From: M55B129 sp034189085
GTDB lineage: Bacteria; Bacillota; Dethiobacteria; DTU022
Reading direction: 5' to 3'
Length of the DNA stretch: 64,000 nucleotides
NCBI GenBank assembly: GCA_034189085.1
Contig: JAXHVH010000003.1
Location: 1 to 64,000 of the forward strand
Part shown: piece by piece, positions 7,852 to 16,319 of the stretch
How the letters are laid out: each line of letters opens with the position of its first letter
Numbering within the stretch: position 1 is the stretch's first letter
Translations under genes and position numbers: made by a program
Notes under the pieces: generated by a model
Database searches by the model: none
Seen by the model: only the letters and a program-made list of their open reading frames with translations
What the model was told of the DNA's origin: nothing

Positions 7852-8787
7852 ATGGCAGATAACAATAAAAATAGATGCTTTACGATTATGATTGTCCCTC
7901 ACTCGGAAGAGGATACTTTTAGCCTCAAACTGCCCCTGTACGTGGTTAAATTAGCGGCAGCAGTGGTAGTGCTATTTATCATCGGTTTTGGACTGATGGG
8001 ATTTGCCTACCTCAGGGCAAGTTCTGAAGCGAAGGAGGCTCAATCGCTACGAGAAATTAACAGGGCACAGCAGGAAGAAATTGACACTCTGGCCGTGGAA
8101 ACGCAAAAAATGATGGAACAGCTTGATGAAGTTGATGCTCTTGTCGATAAAATGACCGATAAACTGGAACTTGAGAGTGATGAAAACATTGATCTTCAGC
8201 CTCAAGCGATGCCGGTTCTCGACGCTCTCAAGGGAACAGAAGAGAACGGGCATGATCGTCTATATGCCAGTCGTTCATCGGCAGGCGGGGTCCTGGATAG
8301 GGCAGCCGATAATATTGCTCTTCTGCAGGACAGTGTGCCGGAACGAACGGAAACCCTTGATGTCATTGATCAGTATATTGACAGGATCGACGCGATCCCT
8401 TCGCTTTGGCCGGCTCGTGGACGTATCTCTTCAGGTTTTGGAACAAGGAGAAAGCCCTATGCTAAAAGTGGTTACCAGTTTCATACCGGTATCGACATAA
8501 CCGGTTCATATGGATCATCCATATATGCCTCTGCCCCCGGAACTGTCACTTTTACTGGATACAGGGGTAGCCTCGGCAACCTGGTTATTATCGATCACGG
8601 CTATGGTTATGAAACTTATTATGCCCATCTTACTGATTTTGTTGTCACTGTGGGGGAGCAGGTAGAAAGAGGTCAGATCATTGCTCATATGGGCAGTTCC
8701 GGCAGAACAACAGGGACCCATCTGCATTATGAGGTCCATCATTCGGGATCACCGGTCAACCCGACTAATTATTTGAAGCAATTGTAA
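7852..8787 (+). CDS. Membrane-anchored M23 metallopeptidase
   Basis: A 311-residue peptidoglycan endopeptidase candidate. One transmembrane segment (about 27-50) places the rest outside; a coiled coil follows (about 60-110), then a linker and a LytM/M23 domain (about 185-305). Zinc ligands are visible as H211 in HTGIDI and the HLHYEV motif (about 290-295), so the enzyme should be active. It is followed within 17 bp by a bactofilin gene; the M23-bactofilin pair is a known cell-shape module in other phyla, which suggests that role here. The substrate cannot be told from sequence. Confidence 0.88.
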   Translation: MADNNKNRCFTIMIVPHSEEDTFSLKLPLYVVKLAAAVVVLFIIGFGLMGFAYLRASSEAKEAQSLREINRAQQEEIDTLAVETQKMMEQLDEVDALVDKMTDKLELESDENIDLQPQAMPVLDALKGTEENGHDRLYASRSSAGGVLDRAADNIALLQDSVPERTETLDVIDQYIDRIDAIPSLWPARGRISSGFGTRRKPYAKSGYQFHTGIDITGSYGSSIYASAPGTVTFTGYRGSLGNLVIIDHGYGYETYYAHLTDFVVTVGEQVERGQIIAHMGSSGRTTGTHLHYEVHHSGSPVNPTNYLKQL

Positions 8788-8804
8788 ATTAGGAGGCAAA
8801 TCAC

Positions 8805-9221
8805 TTGTTAAAAAAAGACAGCTTTGATTTATCTTCGGATAAGGTGAATACTGTAATTGGCAAAGGGACCAGTTTCCAGGGTACGATGGTTGGGAACGGT
8901 TTAATTCGTATAGATGGAGAAGCGAAGGGAGATATTACGAACAAAGGAGACGTAATCATTGGAGAAAGCGGTACGGTTGCTGTCGATTTGAAGGCGCGAA
9001 ATGTCACGATAGCCGGTCACTTCGAGGGAAGTATCGAAGCGGAGGGCAGGTTGGAGCTTAAAAAAACCTCGACAGCCGTTGGCAAGTTTAAAGTAAATGG
9101 CTTGCTCATTGAAGAAGGGGCAATTATATCCGGCGGCATGGAAATGACATTAAAGGACAAAGACAACAAGGTTCTCCACAATCAAGATGATCAAAGAGAG
9201 AATAATTCAGAAACACGGTAA
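8805..9221 (+). CDS. Bactofilin family cytoskeletal protein
   Basis: A 138-residue protein with the bactofilin core: TVIGKGTSFQGTMVGNGLIRIDGEAKGDI, then repeated beta-helix rungs of short hydrophobic/Gly pattern to about residue 115 (VIIGESG, VTIAGHFEGSI, GRLELKKTS), then a charged, disordered tail. Bactofilins polymerise without nucleotide into right-handed beta-helix filaments that can bind membranes and recruit cell-wall enzymes. The start is TTG with AGGAGG upstream. The partner is presumably the M23 peptidase just before it. Confidence 0.9.
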   Translation: MLKKDSFDLSSDKVNTVIGKGTSFQGTMVGNGLIRIDGEAKGDITNKGDVIIGESGTVAVDLKARNVTIAGHFEGSIEAEGRLELKKTSTAVGKFKVNGLLIEEGAIISGGMEMTLKDKDNKVLHNQDDQRENNSETR

Positions 9222-9465
9222 AAAATATCGCACATATTACTTGACGGGCAAAACTCAAGTAATTTAAGATGTGTTTTTATTATTATTACATAGGAGTTTG
9301 CGGTTTTGCAGGCAGTAGATCGTATTCATGTCGGTTAAGTTGGTTCTTTCTTGTAGCCAGGATGTGTGAGGTGGAGTTAGAGAAGTTTTTAGATGATCTG
9401 GCAATTGAGCTAAAGACGCCATTAGATTAAATTTATGTGCCAGAATTGTAAAGTGAGGTATTGAA
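9222..9465. other. Spacer before adk with possible promoter
   Basis: This 244-bp gap has TTGACG (9241-9246) with an 18-bp spacer to TAAGAT (9265-9270), a plausible promoter. A 22-codon open frame (9362-9430, MCEVELEKFLDDLAIELK...) has no convincing ribosome binding site and I do not call it a gene. No RNA gene was recognised. Confidence 0.4.
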
Positions 9466-10122
9466 ATGCTTATTATCTTACTGGGACCGCCTGGTGCAGG
9501 TAAAGGCACGCAGGCTGAACAATTGGTTAAAGAATTTGGCCTTGCTTATATTTCAACCGGTGATATACTCAGGAAAGCTGTCAAAGAAAAAACAGTTTTA
9601 GGCCGTAAAGCCCAGGATTATATGGACAGCGGACAGCTTGTCCCTGATGATCTTGTAATTGATATTGTCAAAGAACGCTTGCAGGAACCTGATTGCCAAA
9701 AAGGCGCTCTTCTGGACGGTTTCCCAAGGACTGTTGCCCAGGCAGTTGCTCTTGATAAAATGCTCCCGCTTATTGGAACAAAAATCGACACAGTCGTACT
9801 GCTGGAAGTTGACGAGAGCGAGCTGATAGACAGACTTACTGGCAGACGAGTATGCTCGAACTGCGGGGCCAACTATCACATGAAATTTAATCCACCAAAG
9901 GTGCGCAATGTCTGCGATCAATGCGGCGGTGATCTATTCCAGCGCGATGATGATACTTTGGAAACGGTTAAAGAAAGGCTCGAGGTATATAAAAAACAAA
10001 CAGAGCCTTTAATTGATTTTTACCGTGATAAAGATCTCCTCAGCGCTATTGATGGTAATAAGGATATTGAAGAGGTATTTAAACAAATTGTTGCTGTGAT
10101 TAAAGATATTGAGGAACGGTGA
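9466..10122 (+). CDS. adk: Adenylate kinase
   Basis: A 218-residue adenylate kinase, converting ATP + AMP to 2 ADP in the cytoplasm. The P-loop GPPGAGKGT is at about 7-15, and DGFPRT marks the AMP-binding region. The long LID domain carries a complete four-cysteine zinc site (CSNC about 128-131 and CDQC about 148-151), common in Gram-positive enzymes. GTGAGG lies upstream of the ATG. Unusually, adk is not in the secY-adk-map ribosomal cluster but with DUF951 and ychF. Confidence 0.97.
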   Translation: MLIILLGPPGAGKGTQAEQLVKEFGLAYISTGDILRKAVKEKTVLGRKAQDYMDSGQLVPDDLVIDIVKERLQEPDCQKGALLDGFPRTVAQAVALDKMLPLIGTKIDTVVLLEVDESELIDRLTGRRVCSNCGANYHMKFNPPKVRNVCDQCGGDLFQRDDDTLETVKERLEVYKKQTEPLIDFYRDKDLLSAIDGNKDIEEVFKQIVAVIKDIEER

Positions 10123-10331
10123 TCCGGGAAGTGGCCAAATACTCTGTTGGTCAACTGGTAGAAATGAAGAAAGGGCATCCCTGCGGGGCGAATTGTTGGC
10201 GGATTATCAGGGTCGGAATGGATGTCCGGATCAAGTGTCTCAATTGCGGGCGAAGTGTTTTGATCCCCCGTTCCCGATTTGAGCGCAGGTTGAAAAAAAT
10301 TATTTCCGAGGGGGAACAGCAGAAAGAGTAA
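10119..10331 (+). CDS. DUF951 family protein
   Basis: A 70-residue protein with the DUF951 pattern: VGQLVEMKKGHPCGAN, W-I-RVGMDVRIKCLNCGRSV, then IPRSRFERRLKKI. Three Cys and one His (HPCG, CLNC) could bind a metal. Function unknown; the family is common in Bacillota, usually near ychF and rpsF as here. The GTG start at 10119 overlaps the adk stop (GTGA), with GAGGAAC upstream; a second GTG four codons later is possible. Confidence 0.88.
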   Translation: MIREVAKYSVGQLVEMKKGHPCGANCWRIIRVGMDVRIKCLNCGRSVLIPRSRFERRLKKIISEGEQQKE

Positions 10332-10346
10332 ACGGGAGAGTTGATT

Positions 10347-11408
10347 ATGTCCTGGAGCTGTGGAATCGTCGGCTTACCGAATGCCGGGAAGTCGACTCTT
10401 TTTAAAGCGATTACTTCACTTGACGTTGCTATAGAAAGCTATCCTTTTTCCACAATCGATCCCAACAAAGCGGTAGTCCCTTTACCTGACCGGAGACTCC
10501 CTGCGCTGGCTGAGTTAAGCGGTGCTGATAAGATCACTCCAGCTACAATTGAAATAACCGATGTGGCCGGTCTGGTTAAGGGTGCCAGCAAGGGCGAAGG
10601 CCTTGGCAACCAGTTTCTTGGGTATCTTCGTGATGTTGATCTACTAATTCATGTTGTTGGGGATTACAACCGGCTGGAAGAAAACAGTGAAAGCATTGCG
10701 ACTAAAGTGGAAACAGTAAACCTTGAGTTATGTCTAGCAGACATTGAAGTTGTTGAGCGAAGACGGGATAAACTGGAGCCGAAAGCAAAAAGTGGCGATA
10801 AAAATGCCCGGGCTGAACTGACTATGCTTGCAAAAACGCTTGATTATTTGAATCGAGGCTTGATGCTTTCACAGATTATATTTACTGATGAAGAAGCAGG
10901 TTTCCTGGCCAATCTATCTTTATTGACCAGGAAGAAAATGATTTATGTATACAATACAGGGGAGGAGGAACTTTTCAATCCGGACCTGTCCGGCATTCCT
11001 GAAAAGAACGAGATAATTCCTATCTGCGCTTCTCTGGAGGCGGAACTGGCCGAATTGCCGGCGGAAGAAAAAAAAATATTTTTGGATGCTTACGGTATGC
11101 AAGCCAGCCGAATCGAGGAACTTCTTGCCCGTTGTTTTAAGCTGCTCGATCTGGCTGCTTTTTATACGATCAAGGGAAGTGAAACAAGAGCCTGGATTGT
11201 TCCATCAGGGATGCATGCCCTTAAAGCTGCCGGCAAGGTTCATACCGACATGGAACGGGGATTTATCAATGTAGAAGTAGTTCCATGGGATGTCTTGCTT
11301 TCAGCAGGCAATCTTGCGCAAGCCAGAGAGAAAGGGCTTTGTCGCACAGAAGGACGCGATTATCCGGTTGAAGACGGGGACGTGTTGATTTTTCGTTTTA
11401 GAGCTTAA
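10347..11408 (+). CDS. ychF: Redox-regulated ATPase YchF/OLA1
   Basis: A 353-residue P-loop NTPase of the Obg-related YchF family, which hydrolyses ATP rather than GTP and associates with ribosomes. GLPNAGKST (about 8-16) is the P-loop; DVAGLVKGASKGEGLG is the G3/switch II region; NTGE stands in the altered G4 position typical for YchF. A helical domain and a C-terminal TGS-like domain (about 270-353, with AFYTIKGSETRAWIV and DYPVEDGDVLIFRF) complete it. The ATG at 10347 has GGGAGAG upstream, preferred over the TTG two codons earlier. Confidence 0.95.
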   Translation: MSWSCGIVGLPNAGKSTLFKAITSLDVAIESYPFSTIDPNKAVVPLPDRRLPALAELSGADKITPATIEITDVAGLVKGASKGEGLGNQFLGYLRDVDLLIHVVGDYNRLEENSESIATKVETVNLELCLADIEVVERRRDKLEPKAKSGDKNARAELTMLAKTLDYLNRGLMLSQIIFTDEEAGFLANLSLLTRKKMIYVYNTGEEELFNPDLSGIPEKNEIIPICASLEAELAELPAEEKKIFLDAYGMQASRIEELLARCFKLLDLAAFYTIKGSETRAWIVPSGMHALKAAGKVHTDMERGFINVEVVPWDVLLSAGNLAQAREKGLCRTEGRDYPVEDGDVLIFRFRA

Positions 11409-11463
11409 CTAAGGGTAAATAACCTGGATAAATACTGGCTCTTGATTCTTTGTTTTCGACAGC

Positions 11464-11492
11464 TTGCCCCGCTGGAATAAATATGCTATCAT
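11464..11492 (+). promoter_or_regulatory. Promoter and leader of rpsF-ssb-rpsR
   Basis: TTGCCC (11464-11469), 17-bp spacer, TATCAT (11487-11492) with an extended TG element. The roughly 50-nt leader that follows can fold: TCCCT and AGGGA flank an internal GCTCCT/AGGGGC hairpin. S6-S18 leaders in other bacteria bind the S6:S18 complex for autoregulation; whether this one has that motif I cannot confirm. Confidence 0.6.
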
Positions 11493-11550
11493 GTTGCAGG
11501 TCAATCCCTGCTCCTTAAAGGGGCCATCAGTCCAGAGGGAGGTGATAAGA

Positions 11551-12027
11551 GTGGGACTATACGAAAACATGCTGATCTTACAACCCGATATGGAATCGGA
11601 AGAAGAAGCTGTAGTATTAAGAAATTTACAGGAAACCATCACAAAAAATGATGGTTCGATTGTTAAAGTTGTAGACTGGCACAAACGAAAACTTGCTTAC
11701 GAAATCAACAAGCACAAAGAAGGACACTACTACCTCGTTTATTTCGATGCGCCGGGAACAATAATCCCGGAGGTTGAACATTATTTTCGGGTAACAGATG
11801 CCATAATGCGTTTCATGATTGTGTCCGCCAATGAGAGTGATCTGGAAGCTGTCAGTGGAGAAGAACCTGTGCCGAGCTCCGAGGTCGCAGATGTTGCTGC
11901 AGAAGAAGAAAAACCGATCGGTGAAGAAACAGACATAAATGCAGACGAACAGGCAACTTCGGAAACAACCGAGCAGCCAGTTGAGGAAAAGGCTGACCAG
12001 TTGGAAGAAGAGGAAAAGACTGACTAA
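11551..12027 (+). CDS. rpsF: 30S ribosomal protein S6 with acidic C-terminal extension
   Basis: Residues 1-95 are a normal S6 fold (YENMLILQPDM; VVDWHKRKLAYEINKHKEGHYYLVYF; VTDAIMRFMIV). The remaining roughly 60 residues are Glu/Asp/Ala/Thr-rich and low-complexity, making the protein 158 residues against the usual 90-100. S6 binds S18 on the platform of the small subunit. The GTG at 11551 has GGGAGGTG seven bases upstream. It heads the conserved rpsF-ssb-rpsR operon. Confidence 0.95.
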   Translation: MGLYENMLILQPDMESEEEAVVLRNLQETITKNDGSIVKVVDWHKRKLAYEINKHKEGHYYLVYFDAPGTIIPEVEHYFRVTDAIMRFMIVSANESDLEAVSGEEPVPSSEVADVAAEEEKPIGEETDINADEQATSETTEQPVEEKADQLEEEEKTD

Positions 12028-12069
12028 GCAGGTTGATTGAATAATATTTTAAGTGAGGGTGATTTTATC

Positions 12070-12477
12070 ATGCTTAACATGGTGGTTTTAATCGGCCGCT
12101 TAACACAGGATCCAGAGCTTCGTTATACTCCGGGTAATGGAGTCCCGGTGTCTACGTTTACCCTTGCTGTTAACCGTCCTTTTACCAATCAGCAGGGTGA
12201 AAGAGATACCGATTTCATAAATATTGTAACCTGGCGTAAACTGGCAGAAAATTGCGCCAAGTATTTAAAAAAAGGCAGTCTGTCAGCGGTTACCGGCCGC
12301 CTGCAAATAAGATCTTATGACGACAGCCAGGGTGTTAGGCGAAAAGTGGCTGAAGTAGTAGCCAATGATGTGCGGTTTTTAGACAAGGGCCGGGGAACCG
12401 ACGAAGTTAAAAATGACGACTTTGGCGAGAGCGGTAATGAAAACATTGACATCAGCGAGGATGATGTTCCTTTCTAA
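12070..12477 (+). CDS. ssb: Single-stranded DNA-binding protein
   Basis: A 135-residue protein with an OB fold (about 1-105: LNMVVLIGRLTQDPELRYTPGNG; DFINIVTWRKLAENCAKYLKKGS) and a short acidic tail ending DDVPF, the tip that binds replication and repair partners. It coats single-stranded DNA. The ATG at 12070 matches the family N-terminus and has GAGGGTG upstream. It lies between the genes for S6 and S18, the standard arrangement. Confidence 0.96.
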   Translation: MLNMVVLIGRLTQDPELRYTPGNGVPVSTFTLAVNRPFTNQQGERDTDFINIVTWRKLAENCAKYLKKGSLSAVTGRLQIRSYDDSQGVRRKVAEVVANDVRFLDKGRGTDEVKNDDFGESGNENIDISEDDVPF

Positions 12478-12495
12478 TGAAAGGAGGGTGATATA

Positions 12496-12726
12496 ATGAG
12501 AAGAGACAAGGGTAGAAAACCCAAAAAGAAAATTTGCAGTTTTTGTGTTGAAAAAATTGACAATGTTGATTACAAACAGTATGAAAAATTAAAACGTTTT
12601 ATTACGGAACGAGGTAAAGTTCTGCCGCGTCGCATTTCTGGAAATTGTGCCCGTCATCAGCGCCAGGTGACCAGGGCAATCAAAAGAGCCAGGATAATGG
12701 CCCTGCTTCCTTTTACCTCGGAGTGA
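12496..12726 (+). CDS. rpsR: 30S ribosomal protein S18
   Basis: A 76-residue basic protein with the S18 core (KICSFCVEKIDNVDYKQY; RGKVLPRRISGNCARHQRQV; IKRARIMALLPF). The CSFC pair and NCARHQ could form a zinc site, the C+ form of S18. AAAGGAGG precedes the ATG, and a strong terminator follows the gene. It partners with S6 in the 30S platform. Confidence 0.96.
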   Translation: MRRDKGRKPKKKICSFCVEKIDNVDYKQYEKLKRFITERGKVLPRRISGNCARHQRQVTRAIKRARIMALLPFTSE

Positions 12727-12752
12727 GAGCAATGAAATTGTGTAATCAGAAA

Positions 12753-12797
12753 AGTGGCGGTGCCGGTTTTTAATATGCCGGTAGCCGCTCTTTTTTT
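12753..12797 (+). terminator. Intrinsic terminator after rpsR
   Basis: AGTGGC..TGCCGG (12753-12766) pairs with GCCGGTAGCCGCT (12777-12789), with a two-base bulge and G-U pairs, then TTTTTTT at 12791-12797. It ends the rpsF-ssb-rpsR unit. Confidence 0.8.
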
Positions 12798-12900
12798 GCA
12801 GGAGTGCAGGGAGCCGGAAGAGAACTATCTGAGTGTAAGACAGGTTTGAACTACGACACTGCTATCCAATCAAGATTGACCAAAAGGAGTGATTCAGTTT

Positions 12901-13350
12901 ATGAAGATAATCCTTCAACAGGATGTACCCAACCTCGGGGGAAAAGGAGATATTAAAGATGTAGCCCCCGGTTATGCCCGAAATCACCTTCTCCCCCGGA
13001 AAATGGCTGTTGAAGCTACCCCGCAAAAATTACGTGAATGGGAAAAACAGAAGCAAAGGGAAGAAGCCGTTAATCAACAATTGCAAGAAGAAGCCAGCCG
13101 CCAGGCTGAAAAGGTATCCGACCAGGTCATAATTTTTAAAATGCCTTCCGGCGAAGGGGGACGGTTGTTTGGTTCCGTTACTTCCGCCGATGTTGCCGGA
13201 AAACTGGCAGATATTGGTGTTGAAGTAGACAAGAAAAAAATTGAATTCTCGGAACCGATAAAAAGTATCGGCCCGCACACTGCCAATGTCAGGCTGCATC
13301 AGGGGATCACGGCAGAACTGAAAATTGTAGTGGAGAAAGACGAATCATAA
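12901..13350 (+). CDS. rplI: 50S ribosomal protein L9
   Basis: A 149-residue protein with the L9 N-terminal domain (MKIILQQDVPNLGGKGDIKDVAPGYARNHLLP), a long connecting helix (about 40-75) and the C-terminal domain (GGRLFGSVTSADVA; VKLHQ-like VRLHQGITAELKI). L9 projects from the L1 side of the ribosome and helps frame maintenance. The ATG at 12901 gives the family N-terminus, with AAGGAG 11 bases upstream. It pairs with dnaB, as is common. Confidence 0.96.
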   Translation: MKIILQQDVPNLGGKGDIKDVAPGYARNHLLPRKMAVEATPQKLREWEKQKQREEAVNQQLQEEASRQAEKVSDQVIIFKMPSGEGGRLFGSVTSADVAGKLADIGVEVDKKKIEFSEPIKSIGPHTANVRLHQGITAELKIVVEKDES

Positions 13351-13372
13351 TTCGGGAAGGGGCGGATTTGCA

Positions 13373-14719
13373 GTGGTTGTAATCAGCGACAGAGTACCTC
13401 CTCAGAGTAAGGATGCTGAACAATCAGTCCTCGGATCGATGATTATTGATAAAGAGGCAATATTCGCTGCTGCAGAGCTTTTGACTGACGAGGACTTTTA
13501 CTCTACCGCCCATCAGAAAATTTTTGCCGGGATAATTGGTTTAAGTGAGAGAGGGGAACCGGTAGATATAGTAACTTTATCGGAAGAGCTTCAGCGCAGG
13601 CAATGCCTGGAGGAAATCGGAGGAAGAACATACCTGGTCAGTCTTGCCAATAGTGTTCCTACTGCCGCCAATGTGCGCTATCACTCCCAGATAGTCCGCG
13701 AAAAAGCAATTTTGCGTTCACTAATCCAGGCGGCAACAGGTATAGTAACTCGTAGCTTTGATTCGCCGCCCAACGTTGATGAATTTCTTGATGAAGCGGA
13801 ACAGCTGATATTTGAAATAGGGCGTCGCGGTAAACACCAGGGTTTTGCCTCACTGAAAGATGTTCTGGTGCAGGCGTTTGATCGGATTGAGAAATTGTAC
13901 GACGAAAAGAAAGGAGTTACCGGACTTTCAACAGGTTTTACGGATCTTGACAGGATAACTTCAGGACTGCAGAATTCTGATCTGGTCGTTATAGCCGCCC
14001 GTCCGAGTATGGGTAAAACTACTCTGGCCTTGAATATGGCTCAGCAGATAGCCGTGCGGGAAAAAAAGGCAACAGCATTTTTCAGCATGGAGATGTCAAA
14101 GGAACAGCTGGCCCAGCGATTGCTCTGTGCAGAAGCACAGATTGATGCACAGAATATGAGACGGGGTTTCCTGAGCCAGGATGAATGGCACAAACTGACA
14201 AGGGCTGTGGGGCCACTCAGCGAGTCCCCCCTTTATATCGATGATACGGCATCACTGTCGGTTATGGAAGTAAGGGCCAAAGCCCGCCGTCTAAAAGCAG
14301 AAAAGAGTCTGGATGCTATATTTGTCGACTATCTCCAGCTTATGCGCGGTTTCAGCAGAGCTGAAAGCAGGCAGCAGGAATTATCAGAAATTTCCAGGGC
14401 TCTTAAAGCACTGGCCAAGGAACTGGAAGTTCCTGTGGTGGCTCTTTCTCAGCTGAGTCGTGCTGTGGAAAAACGACCCGATCGACGTCCCATTCTCAGT
14501 GACTTGATGGAATCGGGTGGCATTGAGGCCAATGCCGATGTAGTAATGTTTATTTACCGTGAATCTTATTACAATAGAGATACTGAAAAAGGCAATATTG
14601 CCGAGATCAGCATTGCCAAGCAGCGTAATGGCCCGACCGGTTTGGTGGAGCTGTATTTCCTCGACAGGTTCACAAAATTTGCTAATGTTGCCCGAGAATC
14701 AATCAAGGAAGAAGGCTAA
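13373..14719 (+). CDS. dnaB: Replicative DNA helicase
   Basis: A 448-residue hexameric helicase that unwinds DNA at the fork. The N-terminal DnaB domain (PPQSKDAEQSVLGSMIIDKEA, about 5-110) is followed by a linker and the RecA-like motor with Walker A ARPSMGKTT (about 205-213), Walker B IFVDYLQLM (about 318-326) and SRAVEKRPDRRPILSDLMESG. The start is GTG at 13373 with GGAAGGGG upstream. It lies 22 bp after rplI. Confidence 0.96.
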   Translation: MVVISDRVPPQSKDAEQSVLGSMIIDKEAIFAAAELLTDEDFYSTAHQKIFAGIIGLSERGEPVDIVTLSEELQRRQCLEEIGGRTYLVSLANSVPTAANVRYHSQIVREKAILRSLIQAATGIVTRSFDSPPNVDEFLDEAEQLIFEIGRRGKHQGFASLKDVLVQAFDRIEKLYDEKKGVTGLSTGFTDLDRITSGLQNSDLVVIAARPSMGKTTLALNMAQQIAVREKKATAFFSMEMSKEQLAQRLLCAEAQIDAQNMRRGFLSQDEWHKLTRAVGPLSESPLYIDDTASLSVMEVRAKARRLKAEKSLDAIFVDYLQLMRGFSRAESRQQELSEISRALKALAKELEVPVVALSQLSRAVEKRPDRRPILSDLMESGGIEANADVVMFIYRESYYNRDTEKGNIAEISIAKQRNGPTGLVELYFLDRFTKFANVARESIKEEG

Positions 14720-14721
14720 CT

Positions 14722-16119
14722 TTGTCTTTAAAGCAAAAATATAATGTTGTTATTGTAGGGGCAGGGCCGTCCGGCATATTTGCAGCACTTGAGCTGTCGG
14801 CAAAAACTGAGGCCAGCATTTTAATTGTTGATAAAGGTCCTGCTCTTGAGAATCGCGACTGTCAAACACAGGGAGAGTACGGTCGCTGCCTGCGCTGTGA
14901 ACCATGTACCATCACCTGCGGGTGGGGTGGCGCCGGTGCATTTAGTGATGGCAAACTGACTCTCACTGCAGATTTTGGCGGATTTTTAAACGATCTCATC
15001 GATCAGAAAATTGTCAGTCAGCTGATTGAAGAGGTAGACGGTATTTACCTGTCATTTGGTGCACCCCCAAAGGTTTACGGCACCAACAAAGAAGCAATCA
15101 AAGATATTGAACGACGCTCGGCTGCTGCCGGACTCAGCCTTATTCCGGCAAGAATCCGACACCTGGGAACGGAAAACTGCTACCGGGTTCTCAAGAATAT
15201 GTATGAGACACTGGTTGATAAAATTGATATAATGATGGATTCAGCTGTTGCAGAACTGAGTGCTGAAAATGGTGTGATTCAAGGGGTTCGTCTTACCGGT
15301 GGTGAGTTCATTGCTGCCGATTATGTAATATGTGGCCCCGGCAGGGCTGGTTCAGAATGGATGCAGAGTGAATCCGCCAGACTTGGTTTGAACAGCTCAA
15401 ATAATCCTGTAGACATAGGAGTAAGAGTGGAAGTACCCTCGGTAATAATGGAAACGCTTACCGATAAAATATATGAATCAAAATTGATTTATTTTACCAG
15501 CCAGTTCGATGATCGCATTCGTACTTTTTGTATGAATCCTTACGGAGTGGTGGTCACCGAAAATAACGAAGGCTTAATTACAGTAAACGGTCACAGCTAT
15601 GCTGAAATGAAGACAGACAATACTAACTTTGCTTTGCTGGTCAGTAAATCTTTTACTCATCCATTTAAGGAACCCATCCGTTACGGTCGTTACATTGCCA
15701 GTCTTGCCAATATGCTTGGTGATGGAGTAATTGTCCAGCGCCTGGGAGACTTGTTGAAAGGCCGACGCTCAACACATGAGCGTATTAATCGTGGTCTGGT
15801 GCGTCCCACCCTTGAAGAAGCTACTCCAGGTGATTTAAGTTTGGTTTTACCTTATCGTTACCTGGTAGCGATAATTGAAATGCTTGAAGCCCTGGAGAGG
15901 CTAGTGCCCGGGGTTAATTCACGGCACACACTTCTTTATGGCGTGGAAGTTAAATTTTATTCTTATCGCCTCCGGCTAACGGATAATCTTGAAACCGAAA
16001 TCAACAATCTTTTCGCTGTTGGTGATGGGGCCGGGATTACCCGGGGCCTTATTCAATCTTCTGCTACCGGTCTTATAGCAGCAAGGGAAATAGCGCAGCG
16101 CATTTCAGTTTATAACTAA
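14722..16119 (+). CDS. Uncharacterised FAD-dependent dehydrogenase (COG2509)
   Basis: A 465-residue flavoprotein. The N-terminal dinucleotide-binding motif VVIVGAGPSGIFAALEL is at about 8-24, and the C-terminal FAD-binding segment NLFAVGDGAGITRGLIQSSATG at about 430-451. A Cys-rich loop (CQTQ...CLRCEPCTITCGWGGAGAFSDGK) follows the first strand, a family hallmark. Substrate and role of COG2509 proteins are not established. It starts with TTG 2 bp after the dnaB stop, so it is probably co-transcribed with dnaB. Confidence 0.85.
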   Translation: MSLKQKYNVVIVGAGPSGIFAALELSAKTEASILIVDKGPALENRDCQTQGEYGRCLRCEPCTITCGWGGAGAFSDGKLTLTADFGGFLNDLIDQKIVSQLIEEVDGIYLSFGAPPKVYGTNKEAIKDIERRSAAAGLSLIPARIRHLGTENCYRVLKNMYETLVDKIDIMMDSAVAELSAENGVIQGVRLTGGEFIAADYVICGPGRAGSEWMQSESARLGLNSSNNPVDIGVRVEVPSVIMETLTDKIYESKLIYFTSQFDDRIRTFCMNPYGVVVTENNEGLITVNGHSYAEMKTDNTNFALLVSKSFTHPFKEPIRYGRYIASLANMLGDGVIVQRLGDLLKGRRSTHERINRGLVRPTLEEATPGDLSLVLPYRYLVAIIEMLEALERLVPGVNSRHTLLYGVEVKFYSYRLRLTDNLETEINNLFAVGDGAGITRGLIQSSATGLIAAREIAQRISVYN

Positions 16120-16319
16120 GGTTCTTCAACACGGAAGTTCTATGGTATGACTGCATTACCTCTGGCAACGGCACTCAAGAAGGATTTTTTTGTTTTTTGG
16201 CGAATAATAAAACGTTATAGTTTTCATTAATGGTTGTAGCATTTTTTAAAGACTTGATTCAATTCTGGAAAGCCGGTATACTAAACTGCCGGTTTTATTC
16301 AGGAAAGGAATCTATTGCA

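Noticed and set aside
9362..9430. A 22-codon frame before adk
   Set aside because: No proper ribosome binding site, no homology, very short.
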